DNA of 64,000 nucleotides from contig CAWIPO010000008.1 of the NCBI GenBank assembly GCA_963838095.1, positions 62,001 to 126,000 on the forward strand. Reading direction: 5' to 3'. The DNA comes from CAWCGU01 sp963838095 (lineage in GTDB: Bacteria > Actinomycetota > Thermoleophilia > Solirubrobacterales > 70-9). Each line of letters starts with the position of its first letter. Position 1 is the stretch's first letter. Shown here one piece after another: positions 24,978 to 33,681 of the stretch. The notes below the pieces were generated by a model, which was given only the letters and a program-made list of their open reading frames with translations, did no database searches and was not told the origin of the DNA. The position numbers and the translations under genes are program-made.

Positions 24978-26051
24978 ATGGCCACAGATCGGAAGGTGAG
25001 CAGGCGGAAGCTGCTCGGCGGCGCAGCTGCCGCGGGCGCGTCCTTGCCGGTGCTGCACGAGCTGATTCCGCACCGGGGGCTTCACGGGGGCACCTCGGCG
25101 GCGGTTGCGGGAGAGCATGCCGCAACGCACGGCGCCGATATGGCCGTTGCGCACGGCGGCGGGGCTGGCGGCCCCACGTTTCGGGCGGGGGCGGTGGTCG
25201 ACCATGACGCCAACGGCTTCAACCCGACCGAGCTGCTGCGCGATTTCGATTACGGGCGCTCGCGCCGAATGGCGAGCGGGCGCACGCTCCGCGAGTGGAC
25301 GCTTGTCGCCGAGGACAAGGAGATCGAGGTCGCCCCCGGGGTTCGCTATCCGGCCTGGACCTACAACGGCCGCGTTCCGGGCCCGAGCCTGCGCTGCACC
25401 GAGGGGGAGCGGCTTCGGGTTCGGTTCGTGAACAGTTCCGAGCACCCGCACACGATCCATTTCCACGGGCTTCATCCGTCGGAGATGGACGGGGTGCCGG
25501 GCCTCGGCGCCGGCATCATCGAGCCCGGTGGGGCGACCACCTACGAGTTCGAGGCCGAGCCGTTCGGCCTCCACCTCTACCACTGCCACACCGGGCCGCT
25601 CGCTGAGCACATCGCACGCGGCCTGTACGGCACGTTCATCGTCGATCCGAAACAGGGGCGCGAGGAAGCCGACGAGCTGATGATGGTGATGAACGGCTTC
25701 AACACCAATTTCGACGCCGAGGGAAACCAGGTCTACGCGGTCAACACGGTCGCCTTTCACTACGTGAACGAGCCCGTGCAGGTGCGGCGCGGCGAGCTCG
25801 TCCGCATCTATCTCGCCAACACGCTCGAGTACGACCCGATCAACTCGTTCCACATCCACGGCAACTTCTTCAACTACTTCCCCACCGGCACCTCGCTGAC
25901 GCCGACCGAGTTCACCGACATCATCGTCCAGGGCCAGGCTCAACGCGGCATCTGCGAACTGCGCTTTCCGCATCCCGGCGAGTTCATGTTCCACGCCCAC
26001 AAGACCGAGTTCGCCGAGCTCGGCTGGATGGGCTTCTTCGAGGTCTCGTGA
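24978..26051 (+). CDS. Tat-exported two-domain multicopper oxidase
   Basis: 357 residues from ATG 24978. A Tat signal (KVSRRKLLGGAAAAGASLPV) is followed by a His-rich linker (HGADMAVAHGGGAGG). Cupredoxin domain 1 has HTIHFHG (H161, H163) and LYHCHTGPLAEHIARGLYG (H202-C203-H204, H211). Domain 2 has NSFHIHG (H292, H294) and FMFHAHKTEFAELGWMGFF (H339, H341), with alanine in place of the cysteine. Only domain 1 therefore holds a type-1 copper, as in two-domain laccase-like oxidases; the trinuclear site would form between domains. Likely substrates are metals (Mn2+, Fe2+, Cu+) or phenols. The next genes encode a ZIP transporter and a DtxR regulator, favouring a metal-oxidase role. Confidence 0.88.
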   Translation: MATDRKVSRRKLLGGAAAAGASLPVLHELIPHRGLHGGTSAAVAGEHAATHGADMAVAHGGGAGGPTFRAGAVVDHDANGFNPTELLRDFDYGRSRRMASGRTLREWTLVAEDKEIEVAPGVRYPAWTYNGRVPGPSLRCTEGERLRVRFVNSSEHPHTIHFHGLHPSEMDGVPGLGAGIIEPGGATTYEFEAEPFGLHLYHCHTGPLAEHIARGLYGTFIVDPKQGREEADELMMVMNGFNTNFDAEGNQVYAVNTVAFHYVNEPVQVRRGELVRIYLANTLEYDPINSFHIHGNFFNYFPTGTSLTPTEFTDIIVQGQAQRGICELRFPHPGEFMFHAHKTEFAELGWMGFFEVS

Positions 26052-27268
26052 TGGAGGCCCGCGCTCCCGCCGCCGACGAGCGCCAGCGCTCGCGCGGCAA
26101 CGTCCCCACCTGGATTCTGATCGCGGCGCCTCTGGCCCTGATCGCCGCCGCGGTGATCGCATTCGGGGCCTTCGACGCGCCGGGCCTCGGCGAGCGCACC
26201 GGTCCACCGATCGAGGAGCTTGCCGTCGAGCGGACGGTTCTGCGCCCCGGCGAGATCGATCTCGTCGTTCGCAACACCGGTCCCGACCCGGTCGAGATCG
26301 CTCAGGTCTCGGTCGCCGACGCCTACGTCGACTTCAGCGCTGACGAGCTCACCCTCGGGCGCCTCGAGGGCGAGACCCTGACGCTCAGCTACCCCTGGCA
26401 GGAGGGCTCGCCCTACGCGGTCTCGATCCTGACGTCGACCGGAGCGACGATCGAGCACGAGATCGAGGTCGCGGTCGAGTCGCCGCAGGCCGATGCGGGC
26501 TTCTTCGGCCTGATGGCGGTGCTCGGGACCTACGTCGGCGTGATTCCGGTCGCGCTCGGGATGCTGTTCCTGCCCTTCCTGCGCCGTATCCGCCAGAACT
26601 GGATGCGGATCCTGATGGCATTCACGATCGGCCTGCTCGCCTTCCTGGCGGTTGATGCGACCCTGGAAGGGATCGAGCTCGGCAGCGCCAGCTCGGGCGC
26701 ATTCGGCGGGGTGGAGCTGTTGCTGCTGGGAGCGGGAGCGGCGTACCTGGCGCTGGTCGGCGTCGACCGCCATCTGGCTGCTCGCAATCGCGACGCGCGG
26801 GCTGCGGGCGCGAGCGAGGGACGGCTGGCACTGATGGTGGCAATCGGGATCGGGCTGCACAACCTCGGTGAGGGCCTCGCGATCGGGGCGGCGTACTCGA
26901 TCGGGGCGCTCGCGCTGGGAGCGTTCCTGGTCGTCGGCTTTGCGCTTCACAACACGACCGAGGGCCTCGCGATCGTGGCGCCGCTATCCCGAGCAAACCA
27001 GCGCCCCGGCCTCGGCCGTCTGCTGGCGCTCGGGCTGATCGCCGGCGCCCCGGCGATTCTGGGCGCCGTGATCGGCGCCTCCGTATACAACCCGGAGCTG
27101 TCGGCGCTGCTGCTCGGAATCGGCGTCGGAGCGATCATCCAGGTGGTCCAGCAGCTCTGGCCCACCATGCGCGACGAGCGCGGCGACGCGCTGCACCCGG
27201 GCAGCGTCATCGGAATCATCGCCGGGGCGCTTGCGCTGTACGCAACCGGCCTGCTGATCACGATCTGA
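26051..27268 (+). CDS. ZIP family metal transporter with extracytoplasmic domain
   Basis: About 405 residues. One N-terminal membrane helix (WILIAAPLALIAAAVIAFGAF) leads to an extracytoplasmic beta domain of some 110 residues (TVLRPGEIDLVVRNTGPDPVEI...), then the ZIP core with its two metal-site helices: GIGLHNLGEGLAIGAAYS and GFALHNTTEGLAIVAPLS (both HNxxEG). It moves divalent metal (Zn, Mn or Fe) toward the cytoplasm. The added ectodomain is not part of a standard ZIP protein and may receive metal from the neighbouring oxidase. Start and upstream stop overlap as TGATG. Confidence 0.88.
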   Translation: MEARAPAADERQRSRGNVPTWILIAAPLALIAAAVIAFGAFDAPGLGERTGPPIEELAVERTVLRPGEIDLVVRNTGPDPVEIAQVSVADAYVDFSADELTLGRLEGETLTLSYPWQEGSPYAVSILTSTGATIEHEIEVAVESPQADAGFFGLMAVLGTYVGVIPVALGMLFLPFLRRIRQNWMRILMAFTIGLLAFLAVDATLEGIELGSASSGAFGGVELLLLGAGAAYLALVGVDRHLAARNRDARAAGASEGRLALMVAIGIGLHNLGEGLAIGAAYSIGALALGAFLVVGFALHNTTEGLAIVAPLSRANQRPGLGRLLALGLIAGAPAILGAVIGASVYNPELSALLLGIGVGAIIQVVQQLWPTMRDERGDALHPGSVIGIIAGALALYATGLLITI

Positions 27269-27278
27269 GGAGCGCCCG

Positions 27279-28007
27279 GTGTCGATTTCCAACCAGCGAG
27301 TTCCGATGGCAGGCGGTCAGCACCACGGTCCGCGGGCCGAGGCCGGCTCGCCCACCTCCGTCGCGGTCGAGGACTACGCGAAGGCCATCTTCGCTCTCGA
27401 GCGCCGCGGCGGTGGCCCGGTTTCCAACTCCGACGTCGCCCGCCGGCTCGGCGTCTCGCCGGCCTCGGTGACGGCGATGCTGAAGCGGATGGCCGATCTG
27501 GGCCTCGTCGAGCGCGAGCCGTATCAGGGGGTGACGCTGACCAAATCGGGAAGGCGGATTGCGATCGAGGTCCTGCGCCACCACCGGTTGATCGAGTCAT
27601 ACCTCGCCGAGGTGCTCGGAATGCCATGGGACCGTGTCCACGACGAGGCCGAGGTGCTCGAGCACTACATCTCCGAGGAACTGGAGGAGCGGATCGCCGC
27701 GGCGCTCGGGAATCCCAGCGTCGACCCTCACGGTGACCCGATCCCCAGTCCCGAGCTGGCGATCGAGGGGTCCGACGGGACTTCACTCGCCGACCTGGCG
27801 CCGGGCGTGAGGGCAACGTTGAGCCGGGTTTCCGACGCCGACCCCGAGATGCTCCGTTACCTGGCCGAGCGGGGAATGCGGCCCGGGACCGAGCTGTCGA
27901 TCTCAGAGCGCGAGCCGTTCGATGGCTCGCTGCTGGTCGAGGTCGGGGGTGAGCTGCACTCGGTGGGCGCAGAGCTGGCCCAGCGGATCGTGGTCACTCG
28001 GAGCTAG
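27279..28007 (+). CDS. DtxR/MntR-family metal-dependent regulator
   Basis: 242 residues from GTG 27279, behind a GAGGAG site. The N-terminal winged helix (SVAVEDYAKAIFALERRGGGPVSNSDVARRLGVSPASVTAMLKRMADLGLVEREPYQGVTLTKSGRR) and metal-binding dimerisation domain (HHRLIESYLAEVLGMPWDRVHDEAEVLEHYISEELEERI, with the H-x-x-E and E-x-x-H ligands) are both clear. A FeoA/SH3-like domain follows (LAERGMRPGTELSISEREPFDGSLLVEVGG). It would repress the operon through the DtxR-like box when metal is plentiful. Its 3' end overlaps the convergent signalling gene by 14 bases. Confidence 0.92.
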   Translation: MSISNQRVPMAGGQHHGPRAEAGSPTSVAVEDYAKAIFALERRGGGPVSNSDVARRLGVSPASVTAMLKRMADLGLVEREPYQGVTLTKSGRRIAIEVLRHHRLIESYLAEVLGMPWDRVHDEAEVLEHYISEELEERIAAALGNPSVDPHGDPIPSPELAIEGSDGTSLADLAPGVRATLSRVSDADPEMLRYLAERGMRPGTELSISEREPFDGSLLVEVGGELHSVGAELAQRIVVTRS

Positions 28008-29883
28008 TGGCGCGAAAGAAGGTGTGGATCACTGAGGCGAACTGGTTGGCGATGATCCGCGCTCGATAGATCTCCGTCCGGGTCCACGGGCGCTCGGCGG
28101 TGCTGTAGGCCTCCAACACTCCGAGGCTCTCGCCAATGCCGACGACCGGGACGATCAGCAGCGTGCGCTGTCCAAGGTCCAGCATCAATGCGACCTCAGC
28201 CGGATCCGCCTCGGGATCGCTCACCATCACCTGCACGGCCACCTGGTCGCGCAGGACGTGAGACGTGAGCTGGAAGTCGCTGAGCGCGAACCGGAACTCG
28301 TGGGCGTGGGCTCCGGTCTCCGCCAGGGTCTCGACAATGCCCTCCTCGGGATCCCACCGAGAGAGGGAAACCTCATTCGCGTTCAGCTCAGCGGCGACCA
28401 GGCCGAGCGTCTGCTCGAGATCGCGCCGCGAGCGTGCCGCGGCAATGCGTGCGCTGAGGTGCTCCAGCTGGCGATCGCCGGCGAAGATTCTTCGTCCGCC
28501 CGTGGCGCGCGCCTGCAGCGCGTCAGACAGAGCCTCGCGGCAGGTGTGCACGGCGCCGGCGCTCACCTCCGTCCAAGGGGGGGCCGGCCGGGCAAGCGCG
28601 AATCCCTGACCCCACTGCACGTCCAGATCGGCCAGGATCGCGAGGTCGTCGAGACTCTCGATTCCCTCGGCACAGACGATTGCGCCGGTGCGTTCCGCGA
28701 AGCGCACGAAGGACTCCACCAGCGCCATCCGTGCCGGGTCGGTGCTGATCGCCTGGGTCAGCGTCCGGTCGAGCTTGACGATGTCCGGGCGCAGCCCCAT
28801 CAGCTGCTGCAGGCCCGAGTAGCCGGCTCCGGCGTCGTCGATCGCGATCCGGCAACCGCGCTCGCGGAGCTCGGCGAGCACCTTCGTCAGTGCCTCGTCG
28901 TCGGCAACGAACTCGTGCTCGGTTATCTCGATCACGACCTGGTCGAGATCCCGCGGCAGCACCTCGTGGACGACCGGCGACGAGAGGGCCGAGGGGCTGA
29001 TGTTCAGTCCCAGGTGGGTTCCGTAGGGGCGGCCGAGTGGCTCCAGGGCGGCCCGGATCGCCGCCGCCTCCAGCTCCGCGCCGAGGCCGCATCCGTGCGC
29101 TTGCACGAACCAGGTCTCGACGAGGCGCAGCGCAACCGGGAACCGTGCCAGCGCCTCGTAGCCGACCACGCGACCGGTGGCGAGCTCGACCACGGGCTGG
29201 TACACGGGCACGATGGATTGCGGGTTGTCGAGCAACTCGGTGATCTCGGCGCGCTGCTTGACGCCCCAGGCGGGCGGTCCGTGGTCGGCGTCGAAGCGGC
29301 GGGTTCGATCCTTGCCGGCGTGCTTCGCCCACATCAGCGCTCCGTCGGCGAGCTGCTCCAGCGTCGACGAGTCCCCGGCGTCGGCGGGGTAGATCGCGAT
29401 TCCGGCGGAGCAGCTGAGCTTGGCGCCGGGAATAGATATCGACGCAACCCCGGACCGAGCCCGCCTGGCGATCGCCTGAGCCCGCGCATCTCCGGCGTCG
29501 GGCAGGATCAATTTGAACTCCTCGCCACCGACGCGCGCGGCGATGTCCGTTGAGCGGATGGAGGAGCGAAGCTCGGCTCCGACGAGCCGCAGGATGTCAT
29601 CGCCGTACGGGTAGCCGTGGGTGTCGTTGATCAGCCTGAAGTCGTCGAGATCGACGCTCACCAGAGCCAGCGGCAGTCCTGTCTGCCGCGCCCGCTCCAG
29701 CTCGTCCGAAAGTCGCTCGTGAAAGCCCCGGTGGTTGGCCAGCCCGGTGAGCGGATCGGAGAGCATCGGCTCTTCGGGCGTGCCCCGTCCTCGCCGCCCG
29801 GCGACGACCGATCGGAGGTTGGTCGTAAATCTCGTCAAAACGTCAAAACGTCCGCTAAGTCCGTTGTTTCGCCCATCGGCCAA
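27994..29883 (-). CDS. GGDEF-EAL-GAF cyclic-di-GMP signalling protein
   Basis: 629 residues, cytoplasmic, with no membrane helices. The GGDEF domain (about residues 38-195) contains DPLTGLANHRGF, SVDLDDFRLINDTHGYPYGDDIL and RVGGEEFKLILP, an intact active GGEEF loop. The EAL domain (about 215-450) has VVGYEALARF, HLGLNISPSAL, VIEITEHE, AIDDAGAGYSGLQQL, PDIVKLDRTL and VCAEGIES, so the residues for phosphodiesterase activity are present. A C-terminal GAF domain (VQVMVSDPEADPAEVALMLDLGQRTLLIVPVVG) comes last, the reverse of the usual sensor-first order. It makes and/or breaks c-di-GMP; the signal is unknown. Confidence 0.92.
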   Translation of the reverse strand: MADGRNNGLSGRFDVLTRFTTNLRSVVAGRRGRGTPEEPMLSDPLTGLANHRGFHERLSDELERARQTGLPLALVSVDLDDFRLINDTHGYPYGDDILRLVGAELRSSIRSTDIAARVGGEEFKLILPDAGDARAQAIARRARSGVASISIPGAKLSCSAGIAIYPADAGDSSTLEQLADGALMWAKHAGKDRTRRFDADHGPPAWGVKQRAEITELLDNPQSIVPVYQPVVELATGRVVGYEALARFPVALRLVETWFVQAHGCGLGAELEAAAIRAALEPLGRPYGTHLGLNISPSALSSPVVHEVLPRDLDQVVIEITEHEFVADDEALTKVLAELRERGCRIAIDDAGAGYSGLQQLMGLRPDIVKLDRTLTQAISTDPARMALVESFVRFAERTGAIVCAEGIESLDDLAILADLDVQWGQGFALARPAPPWTEVSAGAVHTCREALSDALQARATGGRRIFAGDRQLEHLSARIAAARSRRDLEQTLGLVAAELNANEVSLSRWDPEEGIVETLAETGAHAHEFRFALSDFQLTSHVLRDQVAVQVMVSDPEADPAEVALMLDLGQRTLLIVPVVGIGESLGVLEAYSTAERPWTRTEIYRARIIANQFASVIHTFFRATSSE

Positions 29884-29940
29884 TTATGCGCTCAGCTTGA
29901 GTGGAACCCCGATGAATTGGCCGACGGATACGCTCTCGGG

Positions 29941-30303
29941 GTGCCCCTGGCTGACATGTTCGAGGAGATCGTCGAATCGTTGCCTAGCGACTGGACGGAC
30001 TTGCAGCTTGACTTGCGGATCGAGGACGAGGCGCGCTACGTGGAGGCCGCGGTGATCCTCGTCCAGGTAAACGTGCAGCCGTACTCGCGGGCTGACTGGC
30101 ATTGGCGGCTGAACGTCGCCCATCGCTTCGGTCATGCCGCCGCTGCCGAGACCGTGCTGGGGACGCTGAAGACCCTCGACGACGAAGGGATCGAAGGCGA
30201 GCTGCGAGTCCGCGACATCCGCGAAGGCCGCGCCGAAGTAGTGCAGATGTGGGGCCGCCCCGAGTCGGTCAGAGAAGACTTCCGCCGCCGCCGAAGCCTC
30301 TGA
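29941..30303 (+). CDS. Conserved hypothetical protein
   Basis: About 120 residues from GTG 29941 or ATG 29956; no clear ribosome site decides. LADMFEEIVESLPSDWTDLQLDLRIEDEARYVEAAVILVQVNVQPYSRADWHWRLNVAHRFGHAAAAETVLGTLKTLDDEGIEGELRVRDIREGRAEVVQMWGRP shows one alpha/beta domain ending in an Arg-rich tail. No motif I recognise. It is divergent from the c-di-GMP gene and convergent with the AbiEi/DUF559 gene. Confidence 0.65.
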   Translation: MPLADMFEEIVESLPSDWTDLQLDLRIEDEARYVEAAVILVQVNVQPYSRADWHWRLNVAHRFGHAAAAETVLGTLKTLDDEGIEGELRVRDIREGRAEVVQMWGRPESVREDFRRRRSL

Positions 30304-30320
30304 GCCGCACATTGACGCGA

Positions 30321-30352
30321 AAGTGGCGCATAGCGCCACAAACGCGCCACTT
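30321..30352. terminator. Inverted repeat between convergent genes
   Basis: AAGTGGCGC (30321-30329) can pair either with GCGCCAC at 30333-30339, giving a 7-base stem with a 3-base loop, or with GCGCCACTT at 30344-30352, giving a 9-base stem. The two alternative stems lie between convergent stop codons and probably act as a bidirectional terminator. Confidence 0.55.
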
Positions 30353-30356
30353 CCTC

Positions 30357-31191
30357 CTAGGCCAGCAGCGCCCGCACCGTCCGCTCAACCCATTCCCATT
30401 GCTCGGTCACCTGCCGATGGGTGAAGCGCTGCACCGTAAACCCGAGCACCCGCAACTCCGCGTCCTTGGCTCGATCGTCCTCGAAGGCCTGGCGCCCTGA
30501 GTGGGCGTCCCAGCCGTCGGTCTCGACGATCACCATCCGCTCGCGCCACAGGAAGTCGACCTCGTGCGGGCCGATCATCGCGTTCACCTCGGGCTCGCGG
30601 GAGGTTGTGGCGGCGGCACATCGCCAAGAAGCGCCGTTCGAGCCAGCCGCGGGTCGGCGCATCCTCCTTCGCTCGCTCCTCGCGGACGTCGTAGCGGTGG
30701 AACTCGGCTTGGCGGATCGCTCTGCGGACCTCGTCGACGTCGGCTACACGCCTGAGGTCGGCGATGGTTCGGGACGCGGTCGTCACAGCGATTCCCTTGT
30801 GGCGGGTCGTAACGGATAGCACCGAGAGGGAGCGGTGCAGGTGGATGCCGCGTTGCCTGCGGCGCCCGGCCGTGGTGGGGACGGTGACGTGGACAAGGCC
30901 TCCTCGGGGCTTCAGCAGCTCCCACAGCTCGGCCGCGCTTCGGTGACTGAGCGCGGCGCCCTCGCCGCAGGCGTAGACGGCTGCGATCCAGCGCGCCTCG
31001 TTGCTCAGCGATCGGTGGCCGAGCGCGTACACCCCGCGGTGGATCCGGTGCAAGCGGCCAGCTTTCAGCCGGCGATCGATGCCCGCCGACGAAATGCCGG
31101 CCTCGATCAGCTGCGCGTAGGTGACGATCCCGTACTGGCGAGCGGCGATCCTGGCGATGATCGAATCGGGATTGGCGAGTTGTCTCCGCAT
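30357..31191 (-). CDS. AbiEi-like DNA-binding / DUF559 endonuclease-fold protein (frameshifted)
   Basis: Fusion of an N-terminal winged helix of the AbiEi antitoxin type (IAARQYGIVTYAQLIEAGISSAGIDRRLKAGRLHRIHRGVYALGH) with a C-terminal DUF559/Vsr-like PD-(D/E)XK domain (VDFLWRERMVIVETDGWDAHSGRQAFEDDRAKDAELRVLGFTVQRFTHRQV). Near 30597 one extra base breaks the frame: MCRRHNLP is followed in the next frame by EPEVNAMIGPHEVDF. The intact paralogue at 43322-44281 (MLTEAGLPEPLVN) confirms the join. The repaired protein has about 278 codons. No AbiEii toxin gene is adjacent. The role is unknown; such proteins are numerous in actinobacteria. Confidence 0.8.
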
Positions 31192-31293
31192 ACCGAAGAG
31201 AAGTCGCCAATGGGACTCGGCGCCCCCCTGATGGACCCTCCCTCGGTGCTGCCGTTCGGGGGCCGCGCGCCTGAGGTCAAGAGGAAACGCTCG

Positions 31294-32259
31294 TCAACCC
31301 AACTCGAACGCGGCGTGGACGTCGGGAGGTTCGGCGACGATCCCCTGCTCGGCGTCCCAGGCCGCCCAGTCCTCGAGCACGCGTTGATCGAGCGCGCCCG
31401 GGGGCGAGAACGCGTCCGCGTCGAGCAGTGCATCCAGCTGGGCCCGCTGTTCGTCGGGGTCCAGCCCGGATACTGCGGCCAGGAGCTCGTCAAGGCTCGC
31501 CTCGGGCTCGTCGATCAGCGTTTCGTAGCCCGCTTGCGTCGCCGCAACCGCTCCCGCCACCAACGCCGGATCCAGCTCCAGCGTCTCCGCACTGGTGACC
31601 AGCACCAGCTCCGGATATCGCGGCGCGCCGTAGTCGTCGACTCGAAACTCGCGCGTAGGAACTCCCTGGCGACGCAGCGCGACCCCCTCCGCATTCCAGA
31701 ACGCGGTCGCGGCCTCGAGCCGCCCGGCGGCCAGCGCCTTCACGGCCTCGAAGCCGATCGTGATCCGCTCCACCGAGCCGGAATCGGCGCCGTCTGCCTC
31801 GAGCACCGAGTCCAGGACCGCATCGTCAGACGGAAGCCCGGTCACGCCGACCTCTCCGCCCTCGAGATCGGCCGGTGTCCGCACCGCGTCGCGGTCGTGG
31901 GCGATCACCGCCGCCAGTGGGCGCTGCACGATCGCCGCGACGCCGACCAGGTCGAAGCCGCGCTCGCGAGCGATCGCTAGATCGTGGATGTCGAGGATCG
32001 CGAACTCGGTTCGGCCTGCCTCCAGCAGCTTCGGCGCGTCGGTGGACGACGACGGCTCCTGGATCTCGAGGTCGACCCCCTCGTCGGCGTAGAAACCGCG
32101 TGCCAATCCCACGTAGATCCCGGCATGGACGGCGTTCGGAGTGAAATCCAGAACGAGCGCCGCTTCTCGCGACGCGCCCGGTTCAGCGCCATCGTCCTCG
32201 CCGCAGCCGGTGGCGGCGGCGACGCAGACGATGGCCGCCAGCAGCGCGGCAGCCCTCAT
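31294..32259 (-). CDS. ABC-transporter substrate-binding lipoprotein, ThiY/NMT1-like
   Basis: 321 residues with a lipoprotein signal (AALLAAIVCVAAATGC). The mature protein has the periplasmic binding protein fold of the NMT1/ThiY/SsuA group: ALVLDFTPNAVHAGIYVGLARGFYADEGVDLEIQEPSSSTDAPKLLEAGRTEFAILDIHDLAIARERGFDLVGVAAIVQRPLAAVIA. This group binds thiamin-pyrimidine precursors, riboflavin or sulfonates. No permease or ATPase gene is nearby, so its transporter must be encoded elsewhere or it acts alone. It is divergent from the pyrophosphatase gene, with 26 bases between starts. Confidence 0.85.
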   Translation of the reverse strand: MRAAALLAAIVCVAAATGCGEDDGAEPGASREAALVLDFTPNAVHAGIYVGLARGFYADEGVDLEIQEPSSSTDAPKLLEAGRTEFAILDIHDLAIARERGFDLVGVAAIVQRPLAAVIAHDRDAVRTPADLEGGEVGVTGLPSDDAVLDSVLEADGADSGSVERITIGFEAVKALAAGRLEAATAFWNAEGVALRRQGVPTREFRVDDYGAPRYPELVLVTSAETLELDPALVAGAVAATQAGYETLIDEPEASLDELLAAVSGLDPDEQRAQLDALLDADAFSPPGALDQRVLEDWAAWDAEQGIVAEPPDVHAAFELG

Positions 32260-32285
32260 TTCGCTGCGGAGGTTAGCCTTGCTCC

Positions 32286-32819
32286 GTGACCTACCGCGAG
32301 CCCGGTGAGCTGCTGGCCTTCATCGAGATTCCGAAGGGCGGTCGCAACAAGTACGAGTACGACGAGGAGCTCGGCCGGGTGATCTTCGACCGCTTCCTCT
32401 CCTCCTCGACGGTGTACCCGGTCGACTACGGCTACCTGATGGGCCACCGCGGGCGTGACGGAGACCCGCTCGATGCTCTCGTCTGCGTCTCGGAGCCGAC
32501 GTTCCCCGGCTGCGTCATCCCCGTGAAGCCGATCGCGCTGTTCAAGATGCGCGACGACAAGGGGGAGGACGACAAGATCGTCTGCGTGCCGAATCACGAT
32601 CCCGGCTGGAATCACGCCGAGATCCTTGAGGACATCCCGGAGCAGCTACAGCGCGAGATCACTCACTTCTTCTCGATCTACAAGCAGCTCGAGGGCAAGT
32701 TCGTCGAGGTGGACGGATGGCGATCGCGCGAAGAGGCTCTCGAAGTGATAGCCGACGGGTTGCGCCTGCAGGCCGAATACGAGGCCGGTGGCGCCGCCCA
32801 ACCGGGCGCACCTGGTTAG
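32286..32819 (+). CDS. ppa: Inorganic pyrophosphatase, family I
   Basis: 177 residues from GTG 32286. It hydrolyses PPi to phosphate in the cytoplasm. The family I active-site residues are visible: EIPKGGRNKYEYDEELG (Lys, Tyr and Glu of the site), YPVDYGYL, and DGDPLDALV, which holds the signature D-x-D-P-x-D metal aspartates. The C-terminus has HFFSIYKQLEGKFVEVDGW. An aquaporin gene follows after 63 bases. Confidence 0.93.
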   Translation: MTYREPGELLAFIEIPKGGRNKYEYDEELGRVIFDRFLSSSTVYPVDYGYLMGHRGRDGDPLDALVCVSEPTFPGCVIPVKPIALFKMRDDKGEDDKIVCVPNHDPGWNHAEILEDIPEQLQREITHFFSIYKQLEGKFVEVDGWRSREEALEVIADGLRLQAEYEAGGAAQPGAPG

Positions 32820-32882
32820 ACTGCCGCGGTCGCGGGGCGGATTGCCGCGCGCCCAAACAGAGCAAACAGGAGGATTTCCCCC

Positions 32883-33629
32883 GTGCAGGATCGTGGACTC
32901 GCCGCCTACATCGCCGAGCTTGTCGGCACGTTTTTCCTGGTCTTCATCGTCACCAGCGTCGCGACCCTCTACATCGCGGTCGGTGACTCGGCGGCGCAGT
33001 TCGGGAGCGACTTCGCGGTCGTCGGCCTCGTCAACGGCTTCGTGCTCTTCATCCTCATCCTCGCCCTTGGCGGAGTCAGCGGCGGGCACTTCAACCCGGT
33101 CGTCACGACCGCGGCGGTGGTGCTGAAAAAGATCGACCCGGTCGATGCCGTCGTCTACATCCTCGCCCAGCTCTCCGGCGGCGTGCTCGGCGCCCTGCTG
33201 ACCAAGGGCCTGCTCGAGGACGAGGGCCAGCTCGGCAACTACGGCGCCGTCGACGTCAGCCCGCTGCTTGCCTCCGATTTCGCCGGCGCGGTGGTCGAGG
33301 GGCTCGGTGCGCTGCTGCTCGTGCTCGTGGTCGTCGCCGTGGCGATGAACCCCCGCGTGCGCCAGGAATGGGGCCCGCTCGGGATCGGACTGACGCTCGG
33401 GATGGCCGTGATGGTATTCGGCCCGCTGACCGGCGGATCGTTCAACCCCGCCCGCTGGTTCGGCCCGGCTCTGATCGGCGAGGAGTTCGGCGGCGTGTGG
33501 CCGTACATCGTCGGCCCGCTCGTCGGCGCTCTGCTCGCCGCCGCTCTGTACAAGTTCGTGATCTCCTCCGGCGAGGAGGAGGCTCCGGGCGGTGCGGGCG
33601 AGGGCGCAGAGCTCCGCGGCAAGACGTAG
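32883..33629 (+). CDS. Aquaporin / MIP-family channel
   Basis: 248 residues with six predicted membrane helices. Start GTG 32883 follows AGGAGGATT. The two half-helix motifs are SGGHFNPVVT (NPV instead of the usual NPA) and GGSFNPARWFGP (canonical NPA followed by the selectivity-filter arginine). The protein conducts water or small neutral solutes across the cytoplasmic membrane. The NPV variant alters the first pore constriction. It is probably co-transcribed with pyrophosphatase. Confidence 0.9.
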   Translation: MQDRGLAAYIAELVGTFFLVFIVTSVATLYIAVGDSAAQFGSDFAVVGLVNGFVLFILILALGGVSGGHFNPVVTTAAVVLKKIDPVDAVVYILAQLSGGVLGALLTKGLLEDEGQLGNYGAVDVSPLLASDFAGAVVEGLGALLLVLVVVAVAMNPRVRQEWGPLGIGLTLGMAVMVFGPLTGGSFNPARWFGPALIGEEFGGVWPYIVGPLVGALLAAALYKFVISSGEEEAPGGAGEGAELRGKT

Positions 33630-33681
33630 CAACGAGCCTCATCGTCTGCCCATAGCCTGCGTGCGCTAGCTTCCGCTCGGC

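Noticed and set aside
31294..32259. A complete thiamin-precursor ABC transporter
   Set aside because: Only the binding lipoprotein is present; no permease or ATPase lies on either side.
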